Of a stretch of 64,000 nucleotides of DNA, positions 63,601 to 64,000 are shown in pieces. The DNA lies in contig NZ_BAEE01000011.1 in NCBI RefSeq assembly GCF_000241265.1, forward strand, positions 1-64,000, given 5' to 3'. Within the stretch, counting starts at the first letter, position 1. The number at the start of each line of letters is the position of its first letter. The notes under the pieces are model-generated. The model saw nothing but the letters and a program-made list of their open reading frames with translations. It was not told the origin of the DNA and made no database searches. The position numbers and the translations under genes are program-made. The DNA comes from Gordonia araii NBRC 100433 (GTDB taxonomy: Bacteria > Actinomycetota > Actinomycetes > Mycobacteriales > Mycobacteriaceae).

Positions 63601-64000
63601 ATTCGGGTGGTCGAGTGGACGCGACGAAGGAGCGGCCGTATCGAGACCCGGTGGGCCGAGGGCCTGGGCCGGGTGGTCTCGATACACCGACTCGCTCCGC
63701 TCGTCGGCACTCGACCACCGAAGGGGCCACCACCGCCCATTTGGGTGACTCGACCACCGAAGGGGCGACCACCGCCCATTTGGGTGACTCGACCACCGAA
63801 GGGGCGACCACTGCCCATTTGGGTGACTCGACCACCGAAGGGGCGACCGCCGCCCATTTGGGTGGTCGAGTGGACGCGACGGAGGAGCGGCCGTATCGAG
63901 ACCCGGTAGGTCGAGTGCCTGGCGAGCCTGCGAGCCAGGTGTATCGAGACCTGGTAGGTCGAGTGCCTGGCGAGCCTGCGAGCCAGGTGTATCGAGACCC
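45660..64000 (+). CDS. Non-ribosomal peptide synthetase 2 (A-T-C-A-T-C-A-T-E-C-A-T-C-A-T-C...), 3' end outside window
   Basis: An open frame from ATG 45660 to the window edge (6113 codons). The first 115 residues resemble a worn A-domain start, then A3 117-630, T3 (LGGNSLIAAQ, 673), C4 733-1183, A4 1197-1720, T4 (VGGNSLSATR), C5 1828-2290, A5 2307-2827, T5 (LGGDSIMSIQ), E 2930-3393 (HHAVVDAVSW, EGHGRVE), C6 3408-3840 (NHHLLADGW, D-residue acceptor type), A6 3870-4373, T6 (LGGNSLSAAQ), C7 4473-4910, A7 4927-5423, T7 (LGGTSLAATR), C8 5523-5967, then repeats. Pocket codes: A4 D-C-A-H-S-T-L-I-E, A5 D-V-P-H-F-S-L-V-E (serine-like). The fifth residue of the product should be D. No thioesterase is in view. 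Confidence 0.93.
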   Translation, partial: MPETQMRIAALWGSSGEEQPVRALIAAAAETAPAAVAFAGAGGPIEFGVLAERVESTAQIFEASGVDAEAAVAAAITPLAVPPGSAQAETASRVAAAVADIRSAAAGILGTTEWTTLPPLLRSAAHRHPDRVAVVDEAGASRTYADLDWSSDRIAAALARAGVTRDAVVALAFPPTADMIVAILGVLKSGAAYVALDLASPAERIAYVVADSQAVSVVADDTSIGALPALDVPVERFGDLVAADAADAAEVVPVGPGPESAAYVIYTSGSTGQPKGVVVQHNSAVRFLRSMQELVPFTADDTIGLFASYTFDASVWSMWSALAHGGRLIVVGTDTRASPDLLAGLIERESITSINLTPSVFYPFTDAVRPGGRVALSDSLRYLHLAGEALDIQAVRGWFDDREQDGREVRLFNIYGPTEATVQVTLRALTPDYLAEAATADIGFAIPGTEVTILDDRLRPVPDGVPGEIYVCGPLVTRGYLRRFGLTAASFVADPLAGSTSPSGVSLPPGARMYRTGDMGLRRGGAIEYLGRRDGQVKLRGYRIELGEVEAALAAAPTVVAAGAAVREADGGQQVLVGYVVSDAAPPDTQAIRDSVRAHLPGYMVPDVVLPLDALPLSTSGKLDRAALPAPDFGVEAEYVEPATDAERDMVRIVEEVLGVSPISVTASIFDLGGNSLIAAQVAALCGEELDLAVSVRDVFDAPTVRELASRVAGSHRARRPELVAHEPRPAVIPLSHAQRRIWFISELDPETAIYNMPLVLRFDGTLDPAALAGAFDDVVARHEVMRTRFGVEDGVPYQEVLVHGSYAPDVAIDPPTRLEPGRAPLDAAVAEVAGRGFDLRAAPPVRARLFQRGPDDFIFVLIVHHVIADGASLAPLSGDLVAAYVARTAGEEPRWPALPVQYADFTLWSHELLGDPDSPASVAGGQLGFWEKELAGVPEAMALPTDRPRPPVQSQRAAAHAFDVDPRLVELLDDFARHRQTSRFMVLHALWAALLHRLTGDRDIVIGTPYTGRGERALDDLVGMFINTVALRTPVDPAATFAELVSTVRARDLAALDNSDVPFDLVVERVDPARSTSHAPIFQVMLLLHEADDASFALPGVAAEIVEVYRDLTDNDMAITFIERGAGEESGLHGVVEYNTDLFDETTIRSFTTMFDVVARELLTAPETPVGDAVLLAPAQRDAVLTADRGARIDVPDWTLADAVAAQIAATPDAIALSHRDRDVTYREFGARVATLARELIGAGVGPDVAVAVCIPRSVEMMVAIHAVVAAGGQYVPIDVDTPAERFDYMVETAGARVVLISAHEQRPAALGTADDAVRILPVDAEAPVDERVAPVTDTERLAPLRTDHAVYTIFTSGSTGRPKGVTLPHDAVVNRLHWGLHQLPITGAGSAASGPNHHESDDLVVLKTPYTFDCSAAEIFAPLMNGTPLLVADADGHLDPVYMAELMAQRGVTMAHFVPSMLAVFLELAGESRLARLDRLRIISTTGEALPPSVAAQVRAALPHVTLYNLYGPTEAAIEITYAEIGDDIGHTVPIGVPVWNSSAHVLDPRLHPVPDGVAGELYVGGVQLARGYAARPDLTADRFVADPFAGESAPPGARLYRTGDLVRRNRSGDLEYLGRTDFQVKLRGQRVELGEIEAALTQAPGVVHAAATVAKGPDGGEHLVAYLAGAPEEGGAAAIDLAAVKAAIAGPLPEFMRPTVWMLLDEAPRNSAGKLDRNALPPPEFTAGEYVAPATPAEKEIAEIVAEVIGTERVGVTDSFFDVGGNSLSATRVMARVGEAFGVDLGVRALFDAPTVRELARVVDEETGGQSSTSASVPLVAQERPERIPLSFAQQRMWFINQFDTSSAAYNIPVVLDVTESGTGAGSGSERAESGTGSLDLAALRLAAHDVLARHEVLRTTYPADENGQPYQLIADSADAAERLDFAVVEAGDPAGVVAEEVGRGFDVSVQLPIRIRLIRQEPDRSTLVVVLHHIAADGESGPVLAADLVTAYRARAVGDAPGWAPLPIQYADYALWQTAVLGSDDDDDSLGARQTGFWTAELAGVPEVLDLPADRPRPESSSGASGSVDFGVGADVRDRLVELGREHGASLFMVAHAAVATLLARLSATTDITIATPVAGRGLGALDRLVGMFVNTLVLRSEFDPASTAGDLLVQIRDRDLAAFDHADLPFEKVVEAIDPVRSDSFGPLAQVLLVFVAAEQRPITVDGLTLTPVDPGAGAAKFDLTFGVADRQGAGLGGSLVYAADLFDESTARWFARGLEAVLTALARTGGTLRLGDVDLLDDAQHRAVAAASVGPAVPLLPETIPDAVDAALRGNPDAIGLVTDDAEVANGRFAGLVAHYARILIAEHGVGPDVAVAVCMPRGLGMVLAIHAVLAAGGQYVPVDTSLPPDRADYMFDDAQVRVVLLAPGDEPAPMAGRTIATVAVDPDAAVTPESSAPLRAVERLAPLRGDNAAYTIFTSGSTGRPKGVTVSQRSVLNRLRWGLATFPLGADDTVILKTPYTFDVSVPELFAPLLAGARMFIARDGGHADPDYLIDVLETKGITSVHFVPSMLAVFLDVVDDSRLRALTGIRYVFASGEALPASLAKRTREIWPSSGLHDLFGPTEAAVEVSHADLDVVGHTVPIGYPIWNTATYVLDSRLAPVGTGVPGELYLGGVQLARGYAARPDQTADRFVADPFAGSTTPGRAERGGHWSGVSIPSGARMYRTGDLVARNADGALEYLGRTDFQVKLRGQRIELGEVESVLAAVPGVVHAAATVASAPTGAEHLVAYLSGHSDIDLDEAKSSVAQALPEYMVPTVWQVLDEVTLNSAGKLDRRALPEPDFASAVAGADPVAPRSAAERRIADIVAGVLGVDRVGVTDSFFALGGDSIMSIQLSSLLRAEGFELGPRDIFEQRTVRGLAALASTAEATVLDELPGGGIGEVDLTPTISWMLENSPRPGAFRDYSQALVLALPAEVDDDGVVTALDAVIARHPMLSARLADGGDGRATMTAGNDVGSVADRLTVASSPAVVGSAEFDDALRAGHREALARLDPASGAMVAAAVVRADSGVGRLILAIHHAVVDAVSWRGIVGDLVAASARLGAGEPADLPPASGTSMRRWARALAELGEKRRNEIPLWREHLPISPALALPEPGLVAETSNIAVTVPSEVTETVLTRVADAFRAGVDDVLLAALLIAVARLDGGSAESAAVLVEGHGRVESVAPGADLSSTVGWFTSVSPVAVGTADLLRDDLVRAVKAVKEAVAARPDDGIGFGPLRWGPGADPDLAHRPLPPIVFNYLGAATAGAAAAGGVDEIAFAPVADAPALPGTITGEMIAPALAANVNTVSDPTGRRFAIDLAAPERVLDAAALTALGESMSQILADLVDEVSERDPGPSPSDLPGLDLDQDEIDAIRAAHPGAEIWPLSPLQHGLLFQSELAAESAGGTDPYLMQAVVELRGDLDGQRLRAAAQQLLDRTAVLRSAYRRTANGQGVAVVAPHVEAPWRTVDLRDIDDERARSAADEVARDEGCARFDLAHSPLIRFVHVLLPGEASKLVITNHHLLADGWSSPLVLGELFASYADPARADTGERTDYRDFLEWVAGRDEEASRQAWREFLADVSGPTLVAPRTPRPDEVSVDHRITLGPETTAKLTRFGREHEITTATLLQFAWAVVLHRFTGADTVIFGETVSGRPPELAGAESMIGLLINTVPVAVTVDGDATVLDALGDLGRRKAGVLEHQHLSLTAITAAAAGPKASSPLFDTLTVYESYPVDARGLSAAGEALGVHIADATASDSTHYPLTLAAAPDTGDGVADIALTLKYLPSLFSRDEAASFAAAVTSVLAAVAEGDGRRVADLPLVAPDAPAGPPLRPGVEPVLLRDLFAVAASKHRGRVAVIAGSSSMTYRKLDEASNRLARVLLEDGVGPEVLVALAIPRSVELLIAIWAVAKTGGGYVPIDPDYPPARVTAMLEDCGAETGLTTSAADGLPGLPGGDWHRIDGGDLVTRYRAADSGPLAKADLPPTSVDNTAYVIFTSGSTGRPKGVAVTHRGLANFATQEARRSGVGEGARVLGFASPSFDASVLEYLLATISGGALVYRSADAVGGEALERVVAGKAVTHGFLTPSVVASLDPDVWESLHALFVGGEAVPESLVEQWASAGRRVQNLYGPTETTIGITISDPLQPREPVVLGEPLDGVGLMVLDDRLRPVPHGFPGELYVYGNALSRGYLERPGLTADRFVANPYTPGSRMYRTGDLVTWCGDPRDRLVLRYHGRNDDQIKLRGLRLELGEIEAALARADGVTAAVVVGVRADGAIAEPGDNVVSALAAYIVAGPEVDIDSVREQIAADLPAHAVPSTITPIGTLPLTPVGKLDRRALPAPTIAAGGAGRVEPAGPVESAIAGIFAELLGTDDVGATDSFFLLGGNSLSAAQLVARVGHAFDTRIGIADLFDAPTVRGLAAVVGESTAPALPPITPGSSAETPIPLTYAQQRIWFINRYDPDSGAYNIPVLLRMRGAVDIDRLRAALLRVMTRQTVLRTVFPIDSDGRPRQQPVSADVADQRLDWAVVDTADAARAAFSDGFDLTRDLPIRVRIVREGPDSAVVAIVVHHIAADGQSMPVLARDLLAAYGARGGGPGEEPEVTYGDYARWQRENLGAVDEPESVLGRQWDYWRQRLAGLPEVTDLPMDRPRGAEFDPAGGRLTVTIDPDAVNSLRRLAEDTGTTVFMVLHAALTVLVARLTGSGDVVVGTAVAGRGDRALDALVGMFVNTVILRTAVDPSHTAAEVLASVKATDVEAMAHADLPFEELVEALAPARSRSHSPLFQIGLNHVLVAADTATTLEVDGVAVEQIDPGPLPAKVDLTVDVRESVDAGEPIRAEFTYATALFDEETVAGFAGAWQAILSAMTADPSMPVGDVELLPEGLGGELVPAHGPAPSAPATVRELLASVGPDPSRAAVVEGDVAVSYADFEARTNRLARLLVERGIGAGDVVAVAMRRSIDSVAATWAVLKAGAAYLPVDPRLPSARVTGMLDDAQVRFGLTRTVESGFSAPGEWVAVDSAETVEALSRQDATPVSDAELVRVPTVDDVAYVVFTSGSTGRPKGVAVTHRGIANLVGSLRGLTGTEVAEPRVLHVASPSFDAAFFEMAWAYFGGATLVVSPADVFGGRELAGVIAGGAVTHAVITPSVLRTVEASGVPGLRVIATAGEELLPELVRSWTGRRFMNLYGPTETTVWATVSEAAPDEPVVIGRPVAGIGAMVLDARLRPVLPGVVGELYLAGDQLAAGYLGRPGLTAGTFVACPFGPPGSRMYATGDLVRWRSAGGQWQLEFAGRDDFQVKVNGQRVELGEIDAVIGSYAGVASTVTVGNDDQNGVTRLVTYVVGTSLDVETAPALIVDHAREHLPTYMVPSAVVVLDALPLTAVGKLDRTALPTPEFGAQTPFEEPGTPTEHAVAEVFAAITGADRRVGARDSFFDLGGTSLAATRAAAQLADRLGVDVTVRDLFDEPEVAGLARLLGARDRRTSPPLGPRDRPTPLPLSATQRRMWFLNQFDTDSAAYNIPIPVRLRGELDPAVLREAVGDVMARHEVLRTVYPSGTDGPRQEILAADTARARLDAAAVGSSAELLAAAGQGFDVGEQLPLRVRWHQHAEDGEPILDLLVVVHHIAFDGQSAPVFVGDLVAAYQRRAGAGSEASGQAPLPVQYADYVLWQLEVLGDVTDPDSEMARQFAHWRERLADLPAVTNLPMDRPRPAVADQRGARLRIPIDESTVAGLAELAARHGVTTFMTHHALLSVLVARMAATDDVVIGTPIDGRTETALHGLVGMFVNTLVLRTRVDAGMRLDELLAHVRGVDVEAFDNAAVHFEQLVEALAPERSTAHAPLFQIALAVTDASAQPSGSVELERAGVRVEPLPADVDEEKVDLTLSVVTGGERDENYLEFSYATALFDESTVRRFAQVWQRIATAAIADPGVPVGDIDIVGSTTEGATSAHSGGRVDATKERPYRDPVGRGPGPGGLDTPTRSARRHSTTEGATTAHLGDSTTEGATTAHLGDSTTEGATTAHLGDSTTEGATAAHLGGRVDATEERPYRDPVGRVPGEPASQVYRDLVGRVPGEPASQVYRD
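49824..49847 (+). repeat. 24-bp element inside NRPS 2 (copy 1, A4)
   Basis: GGCGCCGGGAGCG followed by CAGCGAGCGGG, encoding GAGSAASG, inserted where A domains normally read straight into the segment before the LKTPYTFD motif. Related copies lie at 51258 and 62691. Confidence 0.75.
51258..51282 (+). repeat. 25-bp element inside NRPS 2 (copy 2, C5)
   Basis: GGCGCCGGGAGCG then GTAGCGAGCGGG, encoding GAGSGSER, within an early loop of the C5 domain. It is flanked by near-identical 16-base stretches, CCGAATCCGGGACCGG (51244-51259) and CCGAATCCGGAACCGG (51283-51298), like a target duplication or slippage product. Confidence 0.72.
53716..53770 (+). repeat. REP-like insertion in the A5 domain
   Basis: Between FADPFAG-type sequence and GARMYRTGDL the A5 domain carries about 20 extra residues (STTPGRAERGGHWSG...). 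The DNA includes GGTCGAGCGGAGCGAG (53733-53748), the arm of the palindromic repeats seen at the window end. A6 and A7 lack this insertion. Confidence 0.6.
62691..62714 (+). repeat. 24-bp element inside NRPS 2 (copy 3, C8)
   Basis: GGCGCCGGGAGCG then AAGCGAGCGGG, encoding GAGSEASG, in the C8 domain just before APLPVQYADY, at a loop that is short in the other C domains of these genes. Confidence 0.75.
63570..63863 (+). repeat. 39-bp in-frame tandem repeats after C8 of NRPS 2
   Basis: Units of 39 bases encode 13 residues, (D/H)STTEGATTAHLG. There is one diverged unit at 63570-63608 and four close units at 63708-63746, 63747-63785, 63786-63824 and 63825-63863. Between the first and the others lies a 99-base segment with a REP-like palindrome. 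All keep the NRPS frame. Confidence 0.9.
63672..63719. repeat. REP-like palindromic element
   Basis: A 48-base imperfect palindrome beginning GGTGGTCTCGATACACCGAC and ending GTCGGCACTCGACCACC, with the loop TCGCTCCGCTC. Such GGTCTCGA...TCGACC palindromes are dispersed intergenic repeats in Gordonia-like genomes; here it is inside a coding frame. Confidence 0.7.
63864..64000 (+). repeat. 44-bp direct repeat and 48-bp tandem repeat at the window end
   Basis: 63864-63907 repeats 63609-63652 almost exactly (GGTCGAGTGGACGCGAC start). From 63906 a 48-base unit encoding (L/P)VGRVPGEPASQVYRD occurs twice up to the window edge and contains the dyad CCTGGC/GCCAGG. The NRPS frame stays open throughout. 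Confidence 0.88.

Overview
The window is high-GC DNA whose gene content points to a Mycobacteriales actinobacterium, most likely Gordonia or a close relative. The clues are an S10 ribosomal operon that stops after rpsQ (the mycobacterial layout), a mycofactocin locus, KstR-type operators beside sterol-type genes, F420-type oxidoreductases, ESX-type small secreted proteins and a very large NRPS. The genus is an inference from content and style; no search was run.

Layout. 1-3343: end of an AlkD-like gene, then a translationally coupled trio (secreted FMN-binding protein, ApbE, NqrB/RnfD-ferredoxin reductase fusion) that looks like a transmembrane flavin electron-transfer unit. 3350-5931: an LLM-type oxidoreductase, a DoxX protein and a KshB-like reductase, separated by unusual 21-22 bp tandem repeats. 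5952-20449: a mycofactocin locus (mftR, mftA-D, then mftE-G) interrupted by about 7.4 kb carrying SDRs, TetR regulators, a vapBC toxin-antitoxin pair, an SMP-30-like secreted protein and an alpha-methylacyl-CoA racemase. A KstR-like operator lies at kshB and another at the mycofactocin-type SDR. 20462-21036: a strong bidirectional terminator and a DUF4442 thioesterase gene with its own operator-like dyad.

21164-24699 is the most novel stretch. An EspC-like ESX protein and a WxG-containing protein with a glycine-zipper C-terminus are followed by a small basic membrane protein, an unrecognised 174-aa protein, and a 42-aa membrane peptide encoded in an overlapping frame. The last three genes occur twice, and a decayed copy of the espC-like gene lies between the copies. 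It reads as a duplicated ESX effector/immunity cassette.

24709-33049: a DUF4153-like membrane protein, a tyrosine phosphatase and the S10 operon rpsJ-rplC-rplD-rplW-rplB-rpsS-rplV-rpsC-rplP-rpmC-rpsQ, ending in a hairpin. 33130-37322: a UPF0114 membrane protein, a PPOX-class protein and a DrrABC-like exporter. 37573-64000 is a two-gene NRPS system on the + strand. The first gene is C-A-T-C-A-T-C; the second is A-T-C-A-T-C-A-T-E-C-A-T-C-A-T-C and runs off the window. The exporter is divergent from the NRPS and is the obvious candidate to move its product. Several loops and linkers in the second NRPS gene carry in-frame copies of short palindromic or tandem DNA repeats, and the last 430 bases are almost entirely such repeats.
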